A DNA stretch of 64,000 nt from Brevundimonas lutea (GTDB lineage: Bacteria; Pseudomonadota; Alphaproteobacteria; Caulobacterales; Caulobacteraceae): the NCBI RefSeq assembly GCF_003704105.1, contig NZ_QUOQ01000004.1, positions 310,001 to 374,000 on the forward strand, written 5' to 3'. The translations under genes and the position numbers were made by a program. Under the pieces are notes generated by a model. The model was not told where the DNA came from. It searched no databases and was given only the letters and a program-made list of their open reading frames with translations. Shown piece by piece: positions 48,213 to 57,334 of the stretch. Numbering within the stretch: position 1 is the first letter of the stretch; each line of letters begins with the position of its first letter.

Positions 48213-49874
48213 ATGCGTCTCGCCCTTCTCGCCGCCGTCGCCGGCATGGCCCTGGCCCTGCCGGCCGCCGCTCAGGACCTGCTGGTACGGGGTGGGACGA
48301 TCCACACCGGCGTGGAAAACGCTCCAATCGCCGAGGCGGTGTTGGTGCGGGACGGACGGATCGTCTTCGTCGGCGCCGTCGCCGATCTGCCGGACGCGCC
48401 CGGGGTGGAGACCATCGATCTGGGCACGGCGGTGATGTTCCCCGGCTTCACCGACGGCCACGCCCATCTGGACGGCATTGGCCAGCGCGAACTGACCCTG
48501 AATCTGGAGGGCTCGGCCTCGATCGTGGAGGCCATGAGCCGGCTGAGCGCCTGGGCCGAGAGCCATCCCGATGGGCCCATCGTCGGGCGCGGCTGGATCG
48601 AGACCCACTGGCCCGAAGATCGCTTTCTGACCCGGCAGGATCTGGATGCGGCGGCGCCCGGGCGCGTCGTGCTGCTGGGCCGGGCCGACGGCCACGCCGT
48701 GGTCGCCTCGACGCCCGCGCTGGAAGCGGCCGGGATCACGCGCGACACTCAGGCCCCGACCGGTGGCGACATCCTGAAGGACGACCAGGGCGAACCCAAC
48801 GGCATGCTGATCGACGCGGCGGAACAGCTGGTCGCCGCTTTGATGCCCGAACGCGACGAGGCTGCGCGCCGGGCCGCCTATCGCGAAGGTTTTGCGTTCG
48901 AGGCGCGGCACGGCTGGACCGGCCTGCATTTCATGAGCGCGCCCTGGGCCGACATTCCGCTGCTGGAACAGATGGCCGAGGCCGGCGAAGCGCCGATCCG
49001 GGTCTACAACTCTGTGACGCCGGACGGGGCCGAGGCTTTGATCGCCTCGGGACCGCGCCAGGCTGCCGACGGCCGCGTCATCACCCGCGCCATCAAGATG
49101 TACGCCGACGGGGCGCTGGGCTCACGCGGCGCGGCCCTGTTCGAACCCTATTCGGACGCGCCCGAGACCACCGGCCTGATGCAGATGACACGCGAGCAGG
49201 CCCTGCCGGTCTATGAGGCGGCGCTGCGCGGCGGCATCCAGATCGCCACCCACGCCATCGGCGACCGGGGCAACGCCGAGGTCTCGGACTGGTACGCCGA
49301 GGCCATGCAGGCGGTGCCGCAGGGCGACTGGGCGGACGGCCGCGACGTTCGCTGGCGCATCGAACACGCCCAGATCCTGAAGCCCGAGCACTATGGCCGG
49401 TTCTCGGATTTGCCGATCATCGCCTCCATGCAGCCCAGCCATGCCATCGGCGACCTGCATTTCGCCGCCGACCGCCTGGGCGACGCGCGGTTGGACGGCG
49501 CCTATGCCTGGAAAAGCCTGGTTGACCGCGACGTGATCGTGGTCGGCGGCTCGGACGCGCCGGTGGAACGAGGCGATCCCCTGATCGAGTTCTACGCCGC
49601 CGTGGCGCGTCGTGACCTGAACGGCTTTCAGGGTCCGGACTGGCGGCCGCAGGAGGCGGTGTCGCGCGACACGGCGCTGAAGATGTTCACCCTTTGGCCG
49701 GCCTACGCCAGCTTCCGCGAGGACGAGCTGGGCACCATCGAAGTGGGCAAGCGGGCCGACTTCTCGGTGTTCGACCGCGACCTGATGACCGTGCCGGAGG
49801 CGGACATCCCGACGGCCGTGCCTGTCATGACGGTGGTCGATGGCGAGGTCGTGTGGCGCGCCGAGGGTTCCTGA
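48213..49874 (+). CDS. Amidohydrolase family 3 (YtcJ-like) secreted hydrolase
   Basis: About 553 residues from ATG 48213, where a signal peptide begins (MRLALLAAVAGMALALPAAAQ); the longer frame reads through the repeat and is not used. Metal site: FTDGHAHLDGIG, IKMYADGALGSRGA, IATHAIGDRGN, WRIEHAQIL and GGSDAPVE. The C-terminal small beta domain (LGTIEVGKRADFSVFDRDL) is typical. It hydrolyses amide bonds on an unknown substrate, likely in the periplasm. The two S9A genes before it suggest work on peptide products, but that is inference. Confidence 0.92.
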   Translation: MRLALLAAVAGMALALPAAAQDLLVRGGTIHTGVENAPIAEAVLVRDGRIVFVGAVADLPDAPGVETIDLGTAVMFPGFTDGHAHLDGIGQRELTLNLEGSASIVEAMSRLSAWAESHPDGPIVGRGWIETHWPEDRFLTRQDLDAAAPGRVVLLGRADGHAVVASTPALEAAGITRDTQAPTGGDILKDDQGEPNGMLIDAAEQLVAALMPERDEAARRAAYREGFAFEARHGWTGLHFMSAPWADIPLLEQMAEAGEAPIRVYNSVTPDGAEALIASGPRQAADGRVITRAIKMYADGALGSRGAALFEPYSDAPETTGLMQMTREQALPVYEAALRGGIQIATHAIGDRGNAEVSDWYAEAMQAVPQGDWADGRDVRWRIEHAQILKPEHYGRFSDLPIIASMQPSHAIGDLHFAADRLGDARLDGAYAWKSLVDRDVIVVGGSDAPVERGDPLIEFYAAVARRDLNGFQGPDWRPQEAVSRDTALKMFTLWPAYASFREDELGTIEVGKRADFSVFDRDLMTVPEADIPTAVPVMTVVDGEVVWRAEGS

Positions 49875-49934
49875 GCAACCCTCCGTCCGCGGCGTGGTTA
49901 TAGAGTCTCCCAATACCCTCCAAGGAGACACCCC

Positions 49935-50339
49935 ATGATCGTCAAGAAGGGCGCCGTGATCGCCGTGGCCGACGGCGAAAAGCTGGTTCTGTTCAAGAAC
50001 AGCGGCGAGGCCAATGAGCCGCGCCTGACCGCAATGGCGACGCCCGAAGTCGATATGGAGAACATGAGCTCCGGCGTGCGACGCATCTCCAAGGCCGCCA
50101 ATCCCGACGACCAGACCCAGAACGAGGACGCCTTCGCCGCGGGCGCGGCCGAGCTGCTGAACAAGCAGGTGCTGCGCAACAAGATCGACGAGCTGATCGT
50201 CATCGCCGCGCCCAAGACGCTGGGTGAGCTGCGCCGGCATTTCCACAAGGAAACCCAAGCGCGGATCAAGGGTGAGCTCGCCAAGGATCTGACCGGCCAC
50301 TCGACCGGCCAGATCGAAAAGGCTCTGGCCGCCGCCTGA
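49935..50339 (+). CDS. Host attachment family protein
   Basis: A 134-residue protein of the host attachment family (related to archaeal/bacterial eRF1-like proteins). It reads MIVKKGAVIAVADGEKLVLFKNSGEANEPRL, then DDQTQNEDAFAAGAAELLNKQVLRNKIDELIVIAAPKTLGELRRHFHKE, a typical segment of the family. The name comes from a plant-attachment protein in Agrobacterium; the function in free-living bacteria is unclear. No signal peptide. Ribosome site AAGGAGA; a TATAGA hexamer at 49899-49904 could be its -10. Confidence 0.85.
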   Translation: MIVKKGAVIAVADGEKLVLFKNSGEANEPRLTAMATPEVDMENMSSGVRRISKAANPDDQTQNEDAFAAGAAELLNKQVLRNKIDELIVIAAPKTLGELRRHFHKETQARIKGELAKDLTGHSTGQIEKALAAA

Positions 50340-50360
50340 CACGAACGGCCCGTTAACCCT

Positions 50361-50398
50361 CCGGCGCGCAGCCTCGTCTCTCGCGGATTGCGCGCCGG
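50361..50398. repeat. 10-bp perfect inverted repeat in leader
   Basis: CCGGCGCGCA and TGCGCGCCGG with an 18-base loop, between the host attachment gene and the next ATG (50416). It has no T-run after it, so it is a poor terminator. It could be a leader structure or mRNA stabiliser; the ribosome site GGGAGGA follows immediately. Confidence 0.5.
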
Positions 50399-50415
50399 TT
50401 CGGGAGGACCGACAG

Positions 50416-50799
50416 ATGGCGACAACGGCCACATCCAGCTGGCGCCGGACCAGCGACCACTTCGAGCCCCACGACATCACGCCCGAAGAGCAGCGCCGTA
50501 TCCGCGGCGCGCTGGAGGCGATGGACTACACCGCCTACGCCTGCAATCGCGAGGTCATGGCCGCCCATGTCGGCAAGGTGGACGCCGCCCGCGTGCAGCG
50601 CCTGGCCGTCGCCACCGCCCAGGCTCGGGCCCGCTGGGTGGCCGAAACCCTGAAGATGTCGGACGCCGGGACAGTCGGCGCCGAGCAGGCCCAAAGGCTG
50701 TCGACCCTGCGCCGCACCTATGAAGAACTGAGCGAGGGCTATGACGCCCTGCGCCGCCTGATCGAGCGCGGCTACGTCGCCTTCACTCCGGCCGGCTGA
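50416..50799 (+). CDS. Small helical protein of unknown function
   Basis: A 127-residue soluble protein with three or four predicted helices (EEQRRIRGALEAMDYTAYACNREVM; VQRLAVATAQARARWVAETLKMSD; AEQAQRLSTLRRTYEELSEGYDALRRLIERGYV). Only one Cys, no membrane segment, no recognised motif. The strong ribosome site GGGAGGA supports translation. It is encoded between the host attachment protein and the HAD gene, same strand. Family unknown to me. Confidence 0.7.
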   Translation: MATTATSSWRRTSDHFEPHDITPEEQRRIRGALEAMDYTAYACNREVMAAHVGKVDAARVQRLAVATAQARARWVAETLKMSDAGTVGAEQAQRLSTLRRTYEELSEGYDALRRLIERGYVAFTPAG

Positions 50800-50843
50800 T
50801 CGGCCTCTCGCCAGCGCGGCCCGGCCGCTCTACATAGCGCGGC

Positions 50844-51704
50844 ATGGCCAAGGCTTCGCTTCTCAAGACCGCGCTGATCTACGATTTCGACGGCACCCTC
50901 GCGCGCGGCAACATGCAGGAGGTGACCTTCATCCCCTCGGTGGGCATGGGGATCGGCGACTTCTGGGGCGAGGCCGACCGGCTGACGCGACAGGCCGACG
51001 GCGACAACATCCTGATGTACATGCAGCTGATGCTGCATCGGGCGCGCGAAAACGGCACGCCGATCACCAAAAAGGACCTGCGCGAACACGGCCAGGACGT
51101 GAAGCTGTTCGACGGGCTGAAGTCGGACCTGACCGGCAGGGGCTGGTTCGAACGGATGGACGCCTTCGGCGCCCGCTACGGCCTGGAGATCGAGCACTAT
51201 ATCGTCTCGGCCGGTCTGGAGGAGATGATCGACGGCTGTCCGATCCGCGACGCCTTCCGCCACGTCTTTGCGTCCAAGTTCGTCTACGACGAGGCCGGGA
51301 CCGCCATCTGGCCGGCGGTGGGGGTCAACTACACCACCAAGACCCAGTATCTTTTCCGCATCAACAAGGGGGTGCTGAACCACTGGGAGCACGACAAGAT
51401 CAATCGGTTCATCCCCGACGAAGACCGACCGGTGCCGTTCGAGCGGATGATCTTCCTGGGCGACGGCGACACCGACGTGCCGACCATGAAGATGATGCAC
51501 ACCAAGGGCGGCTTCTCCATCGCCGTCTACGATCCGCGCAACTCCGAGCGCGACCAGCAGAAGATCTATGGCCTGATCTCCGAGGACCGGGTCAATTTCG
51601 TCGCCGCCGCCGACTATCGCGAAGGCTCGCCGCTGGACCTGATCGTCAAGGGTCTGATAGGCCGCATCGCCGTCAACGAGGGCCGCATGCCGGCCGACAG
51701 TTGA
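50844..51704 (+). CDS. HAD-superfamily hydrolase
   Basis: A 286-residue phosphatase-type HAD protein. Motif I is IYDFDGTLARG with the nucleophile Asp near residue 15; motif II is probably IVSAGLEEMIDG; motif IV is MIFLGDGDTDVPTMKMM. The large helical cap lies between motifs I and II. The substrate cannot be read from sequence. It is 50 bases upstream of fur on the same strand and may be co-transcribed. Confidence 0.85.
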   Translation: MAKASLLKTALIYDFDGTLARGNMQEVTFIPSVGMGIGDFWGEADRLTRQADGDNILMYMQLMLHRARENGTPITKKDLREHGQDVKLFDGLKSDLTGRGWFERMDAFGARYGLEIEHYIVSAGLEEMIDGCPIRDAFRHVFASKFVYDEAGTAIWPAVGVNYTTKTQYLFRINKGVLNHWEHDKINRFIPDEDRPVPFERMIFLGDGDTDVPTMKMMHTKGGFSIAVYDPRNSERDQQKIYGLISEDRVNFVAAADYREGSPLDLIVKGLIGRIAVNEGRMPADS

Positions 51705-51754
51705 GAAACGCTATCGCTTTTCTCCCCAGCACGAGGGCCCTATCCTTGGCGACC

Positions 51755-52231
51755 ATGGACCGGATCGAGAAACTCTGCGCCGAGCGCGGTATGCGCATGA
51801 CCGAGCAGCGACGCGTCATCGCGCGCGTGCTGTCCGAGGCCGAGGACCACCCCGACGTCGAGGAGCTGTACCGGCGCGCCTCATCGATCGACCCGCACAT
51901 CTCGATCGCCACCGTCTATCGCACCGTGCGGCTGTTCGAAGAGGCGGGCGTCGTCGAGAAACACGACTTCGGCGACGGGCGCAGCCGCTATGAAGAGGCC
52001 GGCGACGATCACCACGACCACCTGATCGACACCAAGTCGGGCGAGGTCATTGAATTCTTCGACGCCGAGATCGAGAAGCTGAAGACCGAGATCGCCGAGC
52101 GGCTGGGCTTCAAGCTGATCGGCCACAAGCTGGAGCTCTACGGCACGCCGCTGGAAAATCCCGAGCCGGGCCGTCGCGAAGGGCTGGTCTATCATCGGCA
52201 CGCGGCGCGCGTGGACCCCGACAAGATCTGA
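51755..52231 (+). CDS. fur: Ferric uptake regulator Fur
   Basis: About 158 residues from ATG 51755 (MDRIEKLCAERGMRMTEQRRVIARVLSEAEDHPDVEELYRRAS), not from TTG 51701, which would touch the HAD stop. The winged helix contains HISIATVYRTVRLFEEAGVVEKHDFGDGRSRYE, the DNA recognition part. The metal-binding hinge has DDHHDHLID and the C-terminal domain the KLIGHKLELYG segment. The CxxC structural zinc site of E. coli Fur is absent; only one Cys (residue 8) is seen, as I recall for alphaproteobacterial Fur. It represses iron uptake genes when iron is plentiful. Confidence 0.94.
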   Translation: MDRIEKLCAERGMRMTEQRRVIARVLSEAEDHPDVEELYRRASSIDPHISIATVYRTVRLFEEAGVVEKHDFGDGRSRYEEAGDDHHDHLIDTKSGEVIEFFDAEIEKLKTEIAERLGFKLIGHKLELYGTPLENPEPGRREGLVYHRHAARVDPDKI

Positions 52232-52317
52232 CAGCCGGCTCGACCCGCGCGCCGAATTTTTCCCTGCATCCCAAAGGCCTTGGCCGGCGTTGAGCGCCAC
52301 GGTGCAGGACTGACGAC

Positions 52318-54096
52318 ATGACATTGCAACAGGGGCTGGCCTTCGGGCTGATCGCCCTGACGATCGCAGCCTTCATCTGGGGGCGGTTCCGCTATGACCT
52401 GGTGGCGTTGGCGGCCCTGGTGGCCGGCCTGGCCGTGGGCGTCATTCCGGCGGAGGCCGCGTTCGACGGCTTCAAGAGCGACGTCACCGTCATCATCGCC
52501 GCCGCCCTGATCGTCTCGGCCGCCTTCGCGCGCTCCGGCGTGATCGAGCTGGCGCTGAGGCGGGTCCTGCCATTGCTCAAGACGGAACGAAGTCAGACGC
52601 CGGCCCTGACCGTGTTCGTCACCCTGCTTTCGATGGTGACCAAGAACGTCGGGGCCCTGGCCATCATGCTGCCGGTGGCCCTGCAGCTGGCGCGGCGCAC
52701 CGGTTCGGCGCCGTCGCGGCTGCTGATGCCGATGGCGTTCGGGGCCATGGCGGGCGGTATGGTCACCCTGGTCGGCACCGCCCCCAACATCATCGTCGCC
52801 GACGTGCGCCGCGAGATCGTCGGCGAGCCGTTCGGCATGTTCGACTATTCCGCCGTGGGCCTGGGGCTGACCGCCCTGGCGCTGGTGTTCCTCGCTTTCG
52901 GCTACCGCCTGTTGCCGCGTGATCGCCAGGGCGCGACCAGCCTGGATTCGGCCCTGGCCAGCAGCGCCTACGCCACCGAGGTCAGCGCGCCCAAGGACTG
53001 GCCCCCCGGGTCCATGACCGTCGCGGCCCTGGATGAGAGCGGCGGCGGCGAGGTGACGATCCTGGCCCGGCTGCGCGGCGGCAAGAAGACCACCGACCCG
53101 CACGGCAATACCCGGGTCAAGGCCGGCGACGTGTTGCTGGTCGAGGGCGAGCAACAGGCGCTGGAGGCCTTCGTCAGCCGCGCCCAGCTTAAACTGGTCC
53201 GCTCCGAAAACCCCGTGAACGGCGAGGACGCCCGCGACGAGGTGTCGGTGGTCGAGGCGGTGATCGGCCGCCGATCGGGCCTGGCCGGCCAGACCGCGCG
53301 TCAGTCGGAGCTCTATTCGCAGCACCAGATCAATCTGCTGGGGGTCAGCCGCAGCGGCTACACCCTGACCCGGCCGCTGCGCTCCACCCGGCTGGCCACG
53401 GGCGACATCATCCTGCTGCAGGGCGCGTCCAAGCGGCTGCCGGACGCGCTGAAGGCACTGGACCTGTTGCCTCTGGCCGAGCGCGAGGTGCGGCTGGGGT
53501 CCGGACGCCGGCGGTTCCTGCCGGCGGTGATCCTGGCGGTGGCCATGACCCTGGTCGGCTTCGGCCTGGTCCCGGTCGCCGTGGCGTTTTTCGCCGCGGC
53601 GGTGATCATCGTGGCCCTGGGCGGCCTGACCATGCGCGAGGCCTACGGAGCGCTGGACGGTCCCCTGCTGGTGCTGATCGCGGCTCTGATCCCCGTGTCG
53701 GAAGCGATCCAGCGAACCGGCGGGGCGGACCTGATCGCCGGATGGCTGAGCGGGGTGTTCACCGGCCTGCCGGGGCTGGCCGCCATCGCCGGCGTGCTGT
53801 TCGCCGCCATGGTGGTGACGCCGTTCCTGAACAATGCCGCGACGGTGCTGATCCTCGCCCCCATCGGGGCCACCCTGGCGCGCCAGTTGGGCTATAACCC
53901 CGACCCGTTCCTGATGGCCGTGGCGGTCGGCGCGGCCTGCGATTTCCTCACGCCCATCGGCCATCAGTGCAACACCCTGGTCATGGGGCCGGGCGGCTAT
54001 CGATTCGGCGACTACGCGCGTCTGGGGGCGCCGCTGAGCCTGCTGGTGCTGATCGTCGGTCCACCCCTGATCCTCGCTGTCTGGCCCCTAAGCTGA
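52318..54096 (+). CDS. SLC13-family permease with two TrkA-C domains
   Basis: A 592-residue membrane transporter of the divalent anion:Na+ symporter group (SLC13/CitMHS type). About 11-12 membrane helices in two halves flank a cytoplasmic region (about 205-400) with two TrkA-C domains: VAALDESGGGEVTILARLRGGKK and INLLGVSRSGYTLTRPLRSTRLATGDIILLQG. The second half has TPFLNNAATVLILAPIGATLARQLG and CDFLTPIGHQCNTLVMGPGGYRFGDYARLG, matching SLC13 signature regions. Substrate may be sulfate or a dicarboxylate; the adjacent suc genes favour dicarboxylate, but only weakly. Confidence 0.9.
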   Translation: MTLQQGLAFGLIALTIAAFIWGRFRYDLVALAALVAGLAVGVIPAEAAFDGFKSDVTVIIAAALIVSAAFARSGVIELALRRVLPLLKTERSQTPALTVFVTLLSMVTKNVGALAIMLPVALQLARRTGSAPSRLLMPMAFGAMAGGMVTLVGTAPNIIVADVRREIVGEPFGMFDYSAVGLGLTALALVFLAFGYRLLPRDRQGATSLDSALASSAYATEVSAPKDWPPGSMTVAALDESGGGEVTILARLRGGKKTTDPHGNTRVKAGDVLLVEGEQQALEAFVSRAQLKLVRSENPVNGEDARDEVSVVEAVIGRRSGLAGQTARQSELYSQHQINLLGVSRSGYTLTRPLRSTRLATGDIILLQGASKRLPDALKALDLLPLAEREVRLGSGRRRFLPAVILAVAMTLVGFGLVPVAVAFFAAAVIIVALGGLTMREAYGALDGPLLVLIAALIPVSEAIQRTGGADLIAGWLSGVFTGLPGLAAIAGVLFAAMVVTPFLNNAATVLILAPIGATLARQLGYNPDPFLMAVAVGAACDFLTPIGHQCNTLVMGPGGYRFGDYARLGAPLSLLVLIVGPPLILAVWPLS

Positions 54097-54123
54097 TCGT
54101 CGCGCCGAACCGGGCCCGCACGG

Positions 54124-54153
54124 TTGCGGTGGGCGCCGACGGCCTCCTATAAG
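54124..54153 (+). promoter_or_regulatory. Predicted sucC promoter
   Basis: TTGCGG (54124-54129), 18-base spacer, TATAAG (54148-54153), about 40 bases before the sucC ATG at 54193. Sigma-70-like with moderate match; not otherwise supported. Confidence 0.4.
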
Positions 54154-54192
54154 CCCCCCAACCTCCCCTCCTCGCAGATCACGGCGCGCCCC

Positions 54193-55383
<1,191 letters not shown>

Positions 55384-55443
55384 GCCTCGGCTCGACCTGC
55401 CTACCGCACCGCTGACTGACATTTTCCAGAGACTGAACGCCCC

Positions 55444-56346
55444 ATGTCCATCCTCGTCGACAAGAACACCAAGGTCATCGTCCAGGGCCTGACCGGCAAG
55501 ACCGGCACCTTCCACACGGAACAGGCGCTGCGTTACTACGGCACCCAGATGGTCGCGGGCACGCACCCCAAGAAGGGCGGCGAGAACTGGCACGGGTCGG
55601 AGGGCGAGACCCTGCCGATCTACGCCTCGGTCGCCGAGGCGCGGGACGCCACCGGCGCGGACGCCAGCGTGATCTATGTGCCGCCGGCCGGCGCGGCCGA
55701 CGCCATCATCGAGGCGATCGACGCCGAGGTGCCCTTCATTACCTGCATAACCGAGGGCATTCCGGTGCTGGACATGGTGCGGGTCAAGGCGCGGCTGGAC
55801 CGGTCGAACTCGCGGCTGCTGGGCCCCAACTGCCCCGGCGTCCTGACCCCGGAAGAGTGCAAGATCGGCATCATGCCGGGCTCCATCTTCAAGAAGGGCA
55901 ATGTCGGCATCGTTTCACGCTCGGGCACCCTGACCTATGAGGCGGTGTTCCAGACGACCAACGAGGGCCTGGGCCAGACCACGGCGGTCGGTATCGGCGG
56001 CGATCCGGTCAAGGGCACCGAATTCATCGACGTGCTGGAGCTGTTCCTGGCCGACGACGCGACCCAGTCGATCGTCATGATCGGCGAGATCGGCGGCGCC
56101 GCCGAGGAGGACGCCGCCCAGTTCCTGATCGACGAGGCCAAGAAGGGTCGCAAGAAGCCCGTGGTCGGCTTCATCGCCGGTCGCACCGCGCCCAAGGGCC
56201 GCACCATGGGCCACGCCGGCGCCGTGGTGTCGGGCGGCAAGGGCGACGCCGAATCCAAGATCGCGGCCATGGAAGAAGCGGGCATCCGCGTCTCCCCCTC
56301 GCCCGCGCGCCTGGGATCGACCCTGGTCGAGCTGCTGAAGGGCTGA
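55444..56346 (+). CDS. sucD: Succinyl-CoA ligase alpha subunit
   Basis: A 300-residue subunit, [39 protein letters not shown]. The CoA-binding Rossmann fold is at the N-terminus and the phosphohistidine is in [46 protein letters not shown] is the family's substrate site. It follows sucC; in this window the next sense-strand gene is sucA, beyond an antisense gene. Confidence 0.97.
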   Translation: MSILVDKNTKVIVQGLTGKTGTFHTEQALRYYGTQMVAGTHPKKGGENWHGSEGETLPIYASVAEARDATGADASVIYVPPAGAADAIIEAIDAEVPFITCITEGIPVLDMVRVKARLDRSNSRLLGPNCPGVLTPEECKIGIMPGSIFKKGNVGIVSRSGTLTYEAVFQTTNEGLGQTTAVGIGGDPVKGTEFIDVLELFLADDATQSIVMIGEIGGAAEEDAAQFLIDEAKKGRKKPVVGFIAGRTAPKGRTMGHAGAVVSGGKGDAESKIAAMEEAGIRVSPSPARLGSTLVELLKG

Positions 56347-56353
56347 CGGCGGA

Positions 56354-57073
56354 TCAGTCTTCGGCGAAGGCTTCGATGGGGGCCGAGGCGTTGAGACGGG
56401 CCAGGGCGCAGAAGTCTGCTTCGTCGCGCCGGGCCCAAGCCTCGCGCAGAAACTCGCCCTGGAACCAGCCATATTTGGCGGGATCGACGACAATCTCGCG
56501 GTAGTTCGCCTGCAGGAAGACGCGCGGGTCCTCGCCCTCGGGAACGGGGTCGGGCAAGGCGCCCATCACGCCGAGCCAGCCCTCCACCGTCGCCGCCAGA
56601 TCCGGCGCGTCCTGGGGGCGCTCGGACCAGAAGGCGATGGCGATCCGGTTCGCCTCCACTTCGGATTCCCAGCGGTCGAGGGTGAAGAACCGCCGCGACA
56701 GGTGCTGTTGCCAGTGGCCCATTTCATGAGCCGTCCCCAAACGCTGGAAGATGGCTTCGAACACCGTCGGACCATCCGGCAGGTCCAGCGGCCCCGCCCA
56801 GGCCGCCAGCTGCGTCTTCAGTCCCGACGGCAGATCGTCATAGCGGCTGATCACCACCTTTCGCCCGGCGGTGGAATAGGAGATGAGGCTGGGGTGGGTT
56901 CTGATCTCGACGCCGGGGGAAAAGGCCGGCGTCAGACCACAGTCCCGATAGGATCGCTCGAAGCTTTCGGCGATCGCCTCGACCGACCTCTGAAGGGGGT
57001 CGGTGGACTGAGCAAAGGCTGCTGAGGCCCACAGGCTGGCCACCAGGCCAAGGGACGCGGTCCAGGATCGCAT
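56354..57073 (-). CDS. Secreted zincin-like (HEMGH) protein, antisense within the suc cluster
   Basis: A 239-residue protein with a signal peptide (MRSWTASLGLVASLWASAAFAQ). The motif GTAHEMGHWQQH matches HExxH, the zinc-binding core of many metallopeptidases; a Glu about 20 residues on (WESEVEANRIAI) could be the third ligand. Otherwise I do not recognise the family. It converges on sucD (7-base gap) and is divergent from sucA. Putative periplasmic protease or related enzyme; uncertain. Confidence 0.72.
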   Translation of the reverse strand: MRSWTASLGLVASLWASAAFAQSTDPLQRSVEAIAESFERSYRDCGLTPAFSPGVEIRTHPSLISYSTAGRKVVISRYDDLPSGLKTQLAAWAGPLDLPDGPTVFEAIFQRLGTAHEMGHWQQHLSRRFFTLDRWESEVEANRIAIAFWSERPQDAPDLAATVEGWLGVMGALPDPVPEGEDPRVFLQANYREIVVDPAKYGWFQGEFLREAWARRDEADFCALARLNASAPIEAFAED

Positions 57074-57249
57074 GCACGCCCTCCATCGCTGGAGCCGAAA
57101 CTAGCATGATACGCACTCCCGGGAAACGCGGGTCGCTCCGATCGCATGGACTGAGCCGATCCTGGTGAGCTCCTCGCGCTTGATCGCGTTCATTCCTCAT
57201 CGCAACCAACCCCGGCGGCGGAAAATCGCCTCTTCGCCCCCATTCCGCC

Positions 57250-57278
57250 ATGACGTTCGGGCCGAACATGCCTATATC
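57250..57278 (+). promoter_or_regulatory. Predicted sucA promoter
   Basis: ATGACG (57250-57255), 17-base spacer, TATATC (57273-57278), 57 bases before ATG 57335. The -35 matches five of six positions of TTGACG. It lies in the 261-base gap divergent from the HEMGH gene, the longest gene-free stretch in the window; nothing else stands out there. Confidence 0.35.
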
Positions 57279-57334
57279 CGGGCCGTCGCCTGGGCCGGGC
57301 CGCGCGCGCGGGCGAAGGGATGAATGAGACACAC

